From: Bog-473 sp963850095
Lineage (GTDB): Bacteria > Actinomycetota > Acidimicrobiia > Acidimicrobiales > RAAP-2
Assembly (NCBI GenBank): GCA_963850095.1
Contig: CAWKJX010000009.1
Location: 264,904 to 328,903, forward strand
DNA length: 64,000 bases
Direction: 5' to 3'
Each line of letters begins with the position of its first letter. Positions within the stretch are counted from its first letter, which is position 1. The position numbers were made by a program, and so were the translations under genes. The notes beneath the pieces are model-generated. The model was not told the DNA's origin and made no database searches. It worked only from the letters and a program-made list of their open reading frames with translations. Below, one piece after another: positions 52,601 to 61,695 of the stretch.

Positions 52601-55563
52601 CCAGGAGGCGCACGGACTCCCGGCAGGCGTCGATGCATTCACGGAAGCGGGAGGAGGCGTAGAGCACGGTGGCGACGAAGCTGAGCGATTGGCCCTGGCC
52701 CCACACGTCCCCCGACTCGCGGCGGATGGCCAGGGAGCGCTGGGCGTAGGTCAGTCCCCGCGAATACCAGGGCAGCGTCGTCATGACGGGGGCGTGCTCG
52801 GAATAGGCCTGGGCCAACTCCGGGCTGGGTGGGTAGCGCTCGGCCAGGTTCATTTCGCGCAGATGGGCCCAGGCGCACGCCACCGGGCCCGCGCTGAACC
52901 AGTAGACGTGGGCCAGGCCGCTGTAGAGGCGGATGGCCACGAAGTCGCCTTCGGCGCCGGCCACGGGCCGGCGGCCGACGAACAAGCGGGGAAGAAGCGT
53001 ATGCAGGGTCTGGACGGCGCTCTCGAAGAGCGCACCGGCCAGCCGGGACGATTTCCGCCGTGGGACCCATCGGCCCAGGGCGCGTAGGGCGCCTTCGAGG
53101 GCCAGCGTGGCCGTCACCTGGTCACCCTGCTTGAAGGCGACGTCGCCCAGCTTGCCGCTGATCACCGCCCGCGTCACCGGGTCGCCGCTCAGCGCCAAGG
53201 CCTGTTCGAGCTGCTCCGTCGCGGCGGGGTAGTCGCCCTGGAGCATGAGCACGTCGCCCAGACCTTCGGTGACGCGGGCCGAGGTGGCGGGGTCGGCCAC
53301 GGCGGCCCGCTCGGCAATGCGGTAGTGGGTCTCCGCCACGTCCAGCGCGTGGCGACCCCGCGCCTCGGCCGCCGACTGGAGTGCGTAGGGAAGCGCCCGC
53401 GCCAGCTCGCCGCCCGCCTCGAAGTGGTAGGCCAGCTCGAAGCAGCGGGCGGGGTCGGTGGCCTCGATCCGCTCGCCCGCCGCCAGGTGCAGGCGCCGCC
53501 GTTCGCTCGGCTCGAGGCGCTCAAGCAGGCTCTCGCGCAACTTGTCGTGGGTGAAGGAGCAGCGGCCGTCGGCCTCGCGCACCCAGAGGATGCGCCGCCG
53601 CCGGGCATCGTCGAGCGCCGGGGTGACCGCGGCGGGACCCTGGCCCGAGAGCGCAATGGCCAGGTCGAGGGCGAACTCCTTGCCGAGGACGGCGCCGACG
53701 GTGAGGAAGTGCAGAGCCTCTTCGTCCAGCAGGTCGAAGCGACGGGACAGAATCGAGCGCGGCCCGCCGCGACGTCTGCACGTCGGCCATGGGCCCCGGG
53801 TCGATCTCCCAGCCCTCGGGCCGGTGGCGCAGGGCGCCCGTCTCGACCATGCCTCGCAGCACGGCCGACGCCATGAACGGGCTGCCGCCGGCCAGACGCA
53901 CGACCGCTTCGATGGCTTCGGCCGGGAGCGGACCGGCCATCGACTCGCTGAGCTGCTCGATGCTCCGGGCGTCGAAGGGCCGCAGCACCACGCTCGCCGT
54001 CGGGTCGAGATTCCGCAGCGGGTGGCCCACCGGTACGTCCTCCGAGCGGAACGAGGCCACAATCACGACGCCGCGACCCGTCCGGGGCACCTCGAGAGAC
54101 TGCCAGCGGTCCAGCAGGGACAAGGTCATGGCGTCCGCCCACTGGCAGTCGTCGAGGAGGATGAGCACGGGGCGCGGCGCCTGCCCCAGGGCCTCGAGCA
54201 GCGCCAGCAGGGCCTCGATGCTGCGCGTCTCGCCGTACTCCTCGGGACCGAGGCGGGCACGGTCGACCGGCCCGAGCAGTGGGCCCAGCACGGGCAGGGT
54301 GGCGGCGGCCGCGTCGGCCCGCTCGCTGAGCTGGGCGCGCAGGCCCCCGGCCAGCATGCCGTCGACATCGCCCACGACGATTCCGTCGGCGAGGCCCTCG
54401 AGCATCTGGAACGGCCGCGGGGCGCCCTGGTCGACGCCCTGACCGCGCAGCACGACGACGTCACGTTGAGCGGCGTGCAGCGCCAACTCGTCGAGGAGCC
54501 GGGTCTTGCCCGCGCCCGAGTCGGCCTCGACCAGCACCAGGCGCTGGAGGGTGTCGTCGTCGTCGTCGAGGACGGCCACCAACTCGGCCAGCTCTTCGCG
54601 CCGCCCTATGAAGGCCGGCTCGGCCAGCACCTGCCGGCGGTCGCGCCGCCCGGGGGTGACGGCAGGCTCGTCCAGGCCGGCCTCCAGGGCGGCGGCGATC
54701 TGGGTCAGGTCATCGAGGACGGAGGCGGCCGACTGATAGCGCCCCCCCGGGTCCTTGGCCAGCAGGCGGTGCAGGACCCCGTCGAGTGATCGGGGCACGG
54801 CGAGGCCCAGCGAGCGCAGCGGCGGGGCGTCGGCATTGAGATGCTGGCGGAGCACCTCGCCCACGGTGTCGCCGCTGAAGGGGGTGTGGCCGGCCAGGCA
54901 CTCGAACATGACGACGCCGAGCGAGTAGAGGTCGGACGGCTGGTCGACGACCACGTTGATGAGGCCGGCGGCTTCCGGCGCGATGTAGCGGACCGTGCCC
55001 GCCGGCTCGCCCCGGGAGGCACCGTCGAGGTCGGCGCCCCGGGAAAGCCCGAAGTCCACCAGTTCGGCCGTCAGGTCGGCGCCCTCCCCGCGCACGATGA
55101 TGTTCGACGGCTTGATGTCGCGGTGCAGCACGCCGTGTTGGTGGACCTGGTGGAGCGTCGAGAGGATGCTGATGGCCAGCCGGAGCGACATTTCGACCGA
55201 GAGCTGCCCCCGGGTGAGCACCAGGTCGAGCGGCTCACCCTCGACGCGGGGCTGGACCAGGTAGAAGTAGCGGTCGCGCTGACCGCACCAGAGCACGCGG
55301 CGCGTCCGTCCGAGGTCGATCCGCTCGAGCAGGCGCGCCTCGTGTTCGAGGCGCATGTAGACCGCCGTGGGCATGCTCGCCGTCTCGACGGTCTTGACGA
55401 GGACGTCGGTCGCGTGGAGGTGGTCGATCCCGGCGTAGGTGTCGATGCCGTTCCCCCGCTTCACCAGCGCGGTGAGCTCGAAGCGGCCGTCGACCCGATC
55501 GGTCGCGGACATGGTGGGTGGGCCGCCGGTCGCGCCCGCCACGGTTTCGTCGGTGAACGTCAT
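49646..55563 (-). CDS. Giant kinase-ATPase-TPR-GAF-PAS-GGDEF-EAL signalling protein, frameshifted twice
   Basis: About 1970 residues once two single-base breaks are corrected (about 53755-53765, and 51088-51094 in a CCC run). Ser/Thr kinase: catalytic Lys57 (VLVKT), HRDIKPSN at 147, DFG at 170, APE at 195. STAND/AAA-type ATPase: FIGRREELAELV, Walker A ADSGAGKT at 347, Walker B VLILLDDCQWAD at 466. TPR-like helices cover about 700-1200. GAF: FEMLLDVGRRIGTAVSPAAV. PAS: DVTTVIDRQGRITYQSSSVE. GGDEF: RPGD I-site then ARWGGDEF. EAL: GFEALIRW, EITES, DDFGTGYSSLSYL, all key residues present. The known cousin is the kinase-ATPase-GAF-histidine kinase family; here the output is c-di-GMP turnover. The reading frames overlap for hundreds of bases, which supports a single gene. 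Confidence 0.85.
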
Positions 55564-55691
55564 CGGGCAGGCCGGGGCGAGGCCGGGCTGTCACCATCCC
55601 CCCCATGGGTGTAGGAAACCCCTCCAGGCCGTGGCACGGTACCCCGAATCCCGCTTGCCCGCTCTGCACGGGTGCGGCCATGTTAACCATT

Positions 55692-55763
55692 TCTCCTGTT
55701 GAAAGGGCTGGCTTGGCGCAACTCTCATCTCCTGTTGATAGGGCGGGCTCGGCGCGACTCTCA
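55692..55763. repeat. Two tandem 36-bp repeats upstream of the giant gene
   Basis: Units at 55692-55727 and 55728-55763 begin TCTCCTGTTGA and end GACTCTCA or AACTCTCA, with four differences in 36 bases. They sit 129-200 bp upstream of the giant gene's ATG. Inside each is a TCTCCTG segment. Binding sites for a regulator are the likely meaning. The remaining 399-bp gap has no gene. Confidence 0.85.
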
Positions 55764-55881
55764 AGGGTCCGGGCGCACCTCGGCGCCGCCGGGCGCGGCG
55801 AGGCGGTGGAGGCTCAGAGGCTCGGAGACCACGGCCGCCCGGACATGTGGTTGAACGAACGTTGGGGTGCATGGTCGCCGT

Positions 55882-55920
55882 CATAGGGAGTATCGGCCCT
55901 ATGCGAGACAGGAGTATCGG
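55882..55920. promoter_or_regulatory. Inverted and direct repeats before the 55963 gene
   Basis: CATAGGG (55882-55888) and CCCTATG (55897-55903) are 7-bp inverted arms. GGAGTATCGG occurs at 55887-55896 and again at 55911-55920, 24 bp apart. The arrangement of a palindrome interleaved with direct repeats suggests an operator for the small gene that starts 43 bp downstream, or a shared divergent control region with the giant gene. Confidence 0.55.
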
Positions 55921-55962
55921 CTCTAGTGCACCCAACGAAATCCGGACAGGCTGAGTCTTGCA

Positions 55963-56301
55963 ATGTCGATGTACAGCGAATTGCTCTGCGGTCTCTGTGC
56001 CGACATGGACCCGGTCGAGTTGCCGGCGTCGCGCGACGAGCTCGTGGTCGTTCTTTTGCAGTGCCGTCGCCGGCTGAACGGACACGGCCTCGACGAGGGG
56101 CACATCATGGCGGAGGACTTGGCGCTCGAGCTCGACCACGACCGGATGCTGTTGCGCCTGTGCCACGCCATGGGGATAGAGAGCGATCCCACACGCTTCG
56201 TCAATCCGCTGGCCGAGCGGGAGCGTCTCGAGGACCAGCTGCGCTCGGCCGGCATCGACTTCCGCACGCTCGACGACAACCGCCGGGTGTCGGTGCCCTG
56301 A
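55963..56301 (+). CDS. Small hypothetical protein
   Basis: A 112-residue acidic, helical protein starting MSMYSELLCGLCADMDPVEL. It has HIMAEDLALELDHDRMLLRL in the centre and a charged end (LDDNRRVSVP). I do not recognise it. There is no signal peptide or membrane segment. It has its own repeat-rich upstream region and ends 16 bp before the convergent response regulator, so it probably belongs to this signalling locus. Confidence 0.65.
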   Translation: MSMYSELLCGLCADMDPVELPASRDELVVVLLQCRRRLNGHGLDEGHIMAEDLALELDHDRMLLRLCHAMGIESDPTRFVNPLAERERLEDQLRSAGIDFRTLDDNRRVSVP

Positions 56302-56317
56302 GGCTGAGGGAAGGCCG

Positions 56318-56968
56318 CTACAGGCGGGGGGACTTCCGCTCCGCCAGCACCGCGGCGTACACGGCCGCTTCGGTGCGCCGGCGCATCCCGAGCTTGGAGA
56401 GCAGGCTCGAGACGTAGTTCTTGACCGTGGCCTCGGCCAGGAAGAGTTGCTCCGCAATCTGACGGTTCGACTGCCCCTGGGCGATCAGCTCGAGAACCTT
56501 GCGCTCCTGGGGTGTCAGTACCGTCAACTTGGACTCGGACTCCTGGTCCTTGCGCAGCCGGTCGAACAATTCCTGGGTCAGGGCCGGGTCGAGCAGGCTC
56601 ATGCCCTGACTGACCCGCCGTATGTCCCCCAGCAGATCGCCTCCACCGACCTCCTTGAGGACGTAGCCGGATGCGCCCGCCATGATGGAGGAGAACAGGG
56701 CGTCGTCGTCCGAGTACGACGTGAGCATGAGGCAACGGACGTGGGGGAGGACGGACTGGATCTCGCGGCAGACCTCGATCCCGCTGCCGTCAGGTAGGCG
56801 GACGTCGAGGATGGCCACGTCCGGTTCCAGCTCGCGAATGAGCCTCAGGCCCTGCTCCGCCGTCGCCGCCTCACCGACCACCTCCAGGTCGTCTTCAGCC
56901 TCGAGCAGCGTGCGAAGGCCTGTTCGGACCAGTTCATGGTCGTCGAGGACGAACACGCGAATCGACAC
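56318..56968 (-). CDS. NarL/FixJ-type response regulator (DevR-like)
   Basis: A 216-residue regulator. Receiver domain: acidic pair in VFVLDDHELVRTGL, phospho-acceptor Asp in DVAILDVRLPDGSG, and the conserved Lys in GYVLKEVGGG. LuxR-type DNA-binding domain: LTPQERKVLELIAQGQSNRQ and LAEATVKNYVSSLLSKLGMR. This layout and sequence style match DevR/DosR regulators. It is divergent from the GAF histidine kinase with 96 bp between, so the two should be partners sharing a promoter region. Confidence 0.9.
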   Translation of the reverse strand: MSIRVFVLDDHELVRTGLRTLLEAEDDLEVVGEAATAEQGLRLIRELEPDVAILDVRLPDGSGIEVCREIQSVLPHVRCLMLTSYSDDDALFSSIMAGASGYVLKEVGGGDLLGDIRRVSQGMSLLDPALTQELFDRLRKDQESESKLTVLTPQERKVLELIAQGQSNRQIAEQLFLAEATVKNYVSSLLSKLGMRRRTEAAVYAAVLAERKSPRL

Positions 56969-57064
56969 CAGCGTTATATTGCCACGGCCCGAACGACCCC
57001 CGCGGGAGGCCCGAGATCGCCGTCGTGCGACACGGGATGCGGCGCACCCCTATCCTGGCCATTC

Positions 57065-58216
57065 GTGCAGCCTTTCGATCGCATCGATGATCCCGTCAAG
57101 CTGCGCCGGCTCCTGCAGGCGATCCTCATCCTCGACGCCGAGCTGAACCTTCCCGTCGTGTTGCGCCGCATCATTGAGGAGGCCTGCGACATGGTCGACG
57201 CGGAGTTCGGGGCGCTCGGCGTCTTCACGGAGGACGGGCAGGCGCTCGACCAGCTCCTGACGGTGGGTCTGGACTTCGAGGCGGAACAGGCCATCGGCCG
57301 CGGTGTATTGGGCACTTTGATGGCCGACGACAAGCCGCTCCGGATCGGCAACATGGCCGACAGCGCGGACAGCTTCGGTTTCCCGGGTGCGCATCCGACC
57401 GTGACCTCCTTCCTGGGTGTGCCGGTGCGGGTGCACGGCGAGGTCTACGGCAACCTCTACCTGACCAACAAGCGACACGCCGGGGAGTTCTCCGAGCAGG
57501 ACGAGGAACTCTGTCTGGCGCTCGCCAGCGCCGCGGGAATCGCCATCGAGAACGCACGGCTGCACTCGCTCGTACGCGATCACGCGCTCACCGAGGACCG
57601 GGACCGGATTGCGCGTGACCTGCACGACTCGGTGATCCAGCGTCTGTTCGCCATCGGCCTGTCCCTGCAGGGGACGGCGCGGCTGGTCGAACGGCCGGAG
57701 GCGGTCATGCGGATCGGTGAGGCCATCGACAAGTTGGACGAGACGATCCGCCAGCTCCGCAAGGCCATCTTCGACATAGAGCTCACCATCAACAAGGAGG
57801 GTCTGCACCCCAAGGTCCTCGACCTGGTGCACGAACTGCGGCCGGTGCTCGGCCTCCATCCGCAGGTCTCCTTCAGTGGCCCGGTCGACCATGTGGTCAC
57901 CGGCCAGCTGGCCGAGGAGGTCCTGGCCGTGCTGCGGGAGGCCCTGACCAACGTGGGCAAGCACGCCCATGCCTCCCAGGTGGTCATTACCGTCGCGGTC
58001 GGCGACGAGTTGCGTGTCATTGTGGCCGACGACGGCGCCGGCATGGGCGGGGTCAGGGCTGACGGTCTCGGGCTCAAGAACATGCGGCACCGGGCCGAGC
58101 GCCTGGGGGGCGGCATGGAGATCGGCACCTCGAGGGAGGGTGGCACCCGACTCACGTGGCATGTGCCGGTGGACGAGTCGGACGGAGCCTTCGGGACGGT
58201 GGCACCCGCCTCCTGA
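57065..58216 (+). CDS. GAF-domain histidine kinase (DevS-like)
   Basis: A 383-residue soluble sensor kinase. A single GAF domain (residues about 25-170) opens LQAILILDAELNLPVVLRRI and has VTSFLGVPVRVHGEVYGNLY. The HisKA_3 dimerisation helix carries the phospho-His in DRDRIARDLHDSVIQRLFAI. The ATP domain has the N box LREALTNVGKHAHAS, the G1 box VADDGAGMGG and GLGLKNMRHRAERLGG. DevS has two GAF domains and binds haem; here there is one, and haem binding cannot be judged. GTG 57065 is the likely start. The MFS gene follows after 23 bp. Confidence 0.9.
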   Translation: MQPFDRIDDPVKLRRLLQAILILDAELNLPVVLRRIIEEACDMVDAEFGALGVFTEDGQALDQLLTVGLDFEAEQAIGRGVLGTLMADDKPLRIGNMADSADSFGFPGAHPTVTSFLGVPVRVHGEVYGNLYLTNKRHAGEFSEQDEELCLALASAAGIAIENARLHSLVRDHALTEDRDRIARDLHDSVIQRLFAIGLSLQGTARLVERPEAVMRIGEAIDKLDETIRQLRKAIFDIELTINKEGLHPKVLDLVHELRPVLGLHPQVSFSGPVDHVVTGQLAEEVLAVLREALTNVGKHAHASQVVITVAVGDELRVIVADDGAGMGGVRADGLGLKNMRHRAERLGGGMEIGTSREGGTRLTWHVPVDESDGAFGTVAPAS

Positions 58217-58239
58217 GGGCGCAGCGAAAGGGGACGTGC

Positions 58240-60069
58240 ATGACCACCACGGCAGGGACGGTTCCGGGCCGACAGGGTCTGGGCCATGCCCTGTGGAAGC
58301 GCCAGCTCACGCACTACCCCAACACCTGGCCGCGGCTCGGCTACCTGGCCATCGTCGTCCTGACGACGATCATGCTCTACTACCTCTACTACGTGGAGGG
58401 CGCGGTCACGCCGTTGATGCTGCCCTACTACCACATGTCGTTCCAGTACTTCCTGTACCTCCTTGTGGTCTCCAACGCGATCGGGGCCTTCAGCGCGTTC
58501 TTGGGCGGGCTCTCCGACAAAATCGGCCGGGCGAACCTGACCATCTACGGGACGCTCCTCGTGGCCCTCATTCAGCTGTTCGCCATTCCCCACATCACCG
58601 AAAAGTTCTGGTTCGCCGCCTCCTACTGCGTGATCGGGTTCGTGGAAGGCGTCATCCTCGTCTCGACCCCTGCCCTCATGCGTGATTTCTCGCCCCAGAT
58701 GGGACGCGGCGCGGCCATGGGTTTCTGGGCGCTCGGCCCGACCATGGGCGCGTTGTGCGCCAGCCTCGTGGCCACGCACACCCTCAGCCACCTGGAGCCC
58801 TGGCAGGACCAGTTCATCATTTCGGGGACGGTGTGCCTCTGCGTCGTCTTCATCTCCTTCTTCTTCCTGCGCGAGCTGTCCCCGCAGATGCGCGACCAGC
58901 TGATGGTGACCGAACGCGAGCGAGCCCTCGTCGAGGCCCGCGCCAAGGGCATCGACGTGGAGGCGGCCACAAGACGGCCCATGCGCTCCATGTTCCACCT
59001 CGACCTGGTGGTGTCGTCCGTCGCCATTTCGGTCTTCCTGCTCTTCTACTACGCCTCGGTCAGCGTCCTGACCATCTACTGGGTCGTCGTCTTCAATCGA
59101 TCGACGCCCGATGCCAACGGCATCAACGTGTGGTTGGCCGCCTTCCTTTCCGCCGGCCTCGTCCTGGCGGGAGTGCTCTCCGACTGGGCGCGCGTGCGCA
59201 AGCCCTTCATGCTGGCGGGAGCGATCTGCGCCATCGTGATGATGTGGTTCATGATTCAGCAGACGAAGCATCCACATACCGGGTACTACGCCAACGTGCT
59301 CGTGATTGTGCTCCTGGCCCTCTCGATCGCGTTGGCCTACGCGCCGTGGATGGCGAACTACACCGAACAGGTCGAGTCGCACAACCCCGCGCTCACCGCC
59401 TCGGGTCTGGCCATTTGGGGATGGATCCTCCGCATTACCGTGGCGCTGTCGTTCCTGGTGCTCCCCTACGTGATCACGACGTCCACGGTGCTGGTCGACA
59501 ATCAGGGAGCTCAGGGGCCGCTATTGGCCATTCAGGCCGCGCAGCCCTACGCGCCGAATACCTCCGCGTTGAAGTGCAGTCCGACACCCGCGCCGGCGGA
59601 AGTCATCACCAATCTGCAGAAGACGGGCGAACCGGGCCCCAAGACATTGGCCACCCTTTTGAGCGCGTGCAACAGCACCGACAACCTGTTGAAGGCGATC
59701 GCGGCCGCCGGTGGCCTGTCCAACCCCCAGGTCCTGGGTTTGAACGCCTTTAATCCGCTCGCCCTTGACATTCAAAGCGGCAAGCCGGTGACCCAGGCCC
59801 AGATTGCAGGCGTGGCGAAACACTCGCCGAACCTCGCCAGCCTGCTGGTGGCCGAGCAGAAGCTGCTTCCCGCGCAGAAGACATCACCGGCGGAGTGGAG
59901 GCGCTGGTGGACGGTGTGCCTCATCGGCATGGCGGTGTTCGGGGTGCTCGTCTTCACCATGCGGGGCCGATGGAGCCCGAGGGCGGCCAGGCGTGACTTC
60001 GACGAGCACGAGCGCCTCGTCACCGAGGAGCTGGCGCGGTTGGCCCAAGAGGAGCCGGCCCCCGTCTGA
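58240..60069 (+). CDS. MFS transporter with a large outer loop before the last helix
   Basis: A 609-residue major facilitator. The A-motif between helices 2 and 3 is GGLSDKIGRANLTIYG, and twelve helices can be traced. Between helices 11 and 12 lies an extra 135-residue loop (about 419-553) rich in Ala, Pro, Leu and Asn, with two cysteines (ALKCSP and LLSACNS) that could pair. Usual MFS loops at that point are under 20 residues. The position after a sensor kinase suggests shared control. The ATG at 58240 follows GAAAGGGG. The substrate is unknown. Confidence 0.88.
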   Translation: MTTTAGTVPGRQGLGHALWKRQLTHYPNTWPRLGYLAIVVLTTIMLYYLYYVEGAVTPLMLPYYHMSFQYFLYLLVVSNAIGAFSAFLGGLSDKIGRANLTIYGTLLVALIQLFAIPHITEKFWFAASYCVIGFVEGVILVSTPALMRDFSPQMGRGAAMGFWALGPTMGALCASLVATHTLSHLEPWQDQFIISGTVCLCVVFISFFFLRELSPQMRDQLMVTERERALVEARAKGIDVEAATRRPMRSMFHLDLVVSSVAISVFLLFYYASVSVLTIYWVVVFNRSTPDANGINVWLAAFLSAGLVLAGVLSDWARVRKPFMLAGAICAIVMMWFMIQQTKHPHTGYYANVLVIVLLALSIALAYAPWMANYTEQVESHNPALTASGLAIWGWILRITVALSFLVLPYVITTSTVLVDNQGAQGPLLAIQAAQPYAPNTSALKCSPTPAPAEVITNLQKTGEPGPKTLATLLSACNSTDNLLKAIAAAGGLSNPQVLGLNAFNPLALDIQSGKPVTQAQIAGVAKHSPNLASLLVAEQKLLPAQKTSPAEWRRWWTVCLIGMAVFGVLVFTMRGRWSPRAARRDFDEHERLVTEELARLAQEEPAPV

Positions 60070-60135
60070 TCCGGGTCGGCGCCCGTCCGTCACACCCGGC
60101 GTGCCGTGTCACCGCCCCGGTGGCAGGATCGTCCC

Positions 60136-61617
60136 ATGCGTGAACTCGAGCACTTCATCGGCGGCAAATCGGTGACGGGGACGTCAGGGCGCCAGGGGCC
60201 GGTCTTCGACCCGGCTCGCGGCGTGCAGACGGCGGCCGTCCCGCTGGCCTCGGTCGACGAGGTCGCCGCCGCCGTCGAAGTCGCGGCGGACGCGGCGGTC
60301 GAATGGGGCGCCGGCTCGCTCAGCGCCCGCGCCGCCGTCCTTTTCCGGCTGCGCGACCTGGTCAGCCGGGCCTCGGCCGACCTGGCGGCCGCCGTCACGG
60401 CCGAGCACGGGAAGGTGCTGAGTGACGCGGCCGGCGAGGTGGCTCGCGGCCTCGAGAACATTGAGTTCGCCTGCGGGATTCCGCACCTCCTCAAGGGCTC
60501 GCACTCGACCGAGGTGTCCTCCGGCGTGGACGTCCACACGGTGCTCGAGCCCCTGGGCGTCGTCGCCGGCGTCACGCCGTTCAACTTCCCGGTGATGGTC
60601 CCCCTCTGGATGCTGGCCAACGCCATCGCCTGCGGCAACACGTTCGTGCTCAAGCCTTCGGAGCGCGACCCCTCGCCTTCGCTCCTCCTGGCCGAGTTGG
60701 CCCACGAGGCCGGCGTGCCCGACGGGGTGCTCAACGTGGTCCACGGTGACGCCGTCGCGGTCGACGCGCTCCTGACCGACCCGGGCGTGGCCGCGGTCTC
60801 CTTTGTGGGGAGCACCCCCGTCGCACGCCACGTCTACGAGACCGGGGCGCGCCACGGCAAGCGCGTGCAGGCGCTCGGCGGGGCCAAGAACCACATGGTC
60901 GTCCTGCCCGACGCGGATGTCGACGCTGCGGCTGATGCGGCGATCTCGGCCGGCTACGGCTCGGCCGGGGAGCGCTGCATGGCCATTTCGGTGGTAGTCG
61001 CCGTCGGCGCGGTGGCCGATCCTCTGGTGGCCGCCATCGCCGAGCGGGTGCCGTCGGTCGTCGTCGGCCCCGGGAACGATCCGGAGTCGCAGATGGGGCC
61101 GCTCGTCACGGCTCAGCACCGAGACCGCGTGCGCGCCTACGTCGACGGCGCCGAAGCCGAAGGGGCGCGGCTCGTGGTGGACGGCCGGGGAGATTGGCCC
61201 GAGGGCTTCTTCCTCGGCTGCTCCCTGCTCGACCGCGTGCGGCCCGGCATGCGGGCCTACGACGACGAAATCTTCGGGCCCGTGCTCAGCGTGGTGCGCG
61301 TCGACACCTTCGAGGAGGCGGTCGACCTGGTCAACACCAACCCCTACGGCAACGGCACGGCCCTGTTCACCCGGGATGGCGGCGCGGCGCGGCGCTTCCA
61401 GCGCGACATCGCGGCGGGCATGGTCGGGATCAACGTCGCCATCCCCGTCCCCGTCGGGTTCCATTCCTTCGGCGGGTGGAAGTCGTCCCTCTTCGGCGAC
61501 AGCGCCATGTACGGTCCCGAGGGGATCCGCTTCTACACCCGGCCCAAGGTCGTCACCATGCGCTGGCCCGACCCCTCGACGAGCGAAATCGACCTGGGCT
61601 TCCCCCGCACCCGCTAG
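60136..61617 (+). CDS. mmsA: CoA-acylating methylmalonate-semialdehyde dehydrogenase
   Basis: It oxidises methylmalonate or malonate semialdehyde to propionyl- or acetyl-CoA in valine and inositol catabolism, without needing a separate CoA ligase. ATG 60136 gives 493 residues. NAD and substrate segments GVVAGVTPFNFPVMVPLWML, FVLKPSERDPSPSLLLAELA and VSFVGSTPVARHVYETGARH are typical. The catalytic cysteine lies in YGSAGERCMAISV, and EIFGPVLSVVRVDTFEEAV and NGTALFTRDGGAARRFQRDI follow. The active-site Glu found in simple aldehyde dehydrogenases is replaced (QALGGAKNHMVV), as in other MmsA. Confidence 0.93.
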   Translation: MRELEHFIGGKSVTGTSGRQGPVFDPARGVQTAAVPLASVDEVAAAVEVAADAAVEWGAGSLSARAAVLFRLRDLVSRASADLAAAVTAEHGKVLSDAAGEVARGLENIEFACGIPHLLKGSHSTEVSSGVDVHTVLEPLGVVAGVTPFNFPVMVPLWMLANAIACGNTFVLKPSERDPSPSLLLAELAHEAGVPDGVLNVVHGDAVAVDALLTDPGVAAVSFVGSTPVARHVYETGARHGKRVQALGGAKNHMVVLPDADVDAAADAAISAGYGSAGERCMAISVVVAVGAVADPLVAAIAERVPSVVVGPGNDPESQMGPLVTAQHRDRVRAYVDGAEAEGARLVVDGRGDWPEGFFLGCSLLDRVRPGMRAYDDEIFGPVLSVVRVDTFEEAVDLVNTNPYGNGTALFTRDGGAARRFQRDIAAGMVGINVAIPVPVGFHSFGGWKSSLFGDSAMYGPEGIRFYTRPKVVTMRWPDPSTSEIDLGFPRTR

Positions 61618-61695
61618 ACATCCCATCCCGGCCCGTAACCCGGCCGTAGGAACAGGCCGTAGGGTGGGATGGTCACGAGCAACCGGGGAGGCATG

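Noticed and set aside
55692..55763. 36-bp repeats as a CRISPR array
   Set aside because: The two units are directly adjacent with no spacer, and no cas genes are present in the window.
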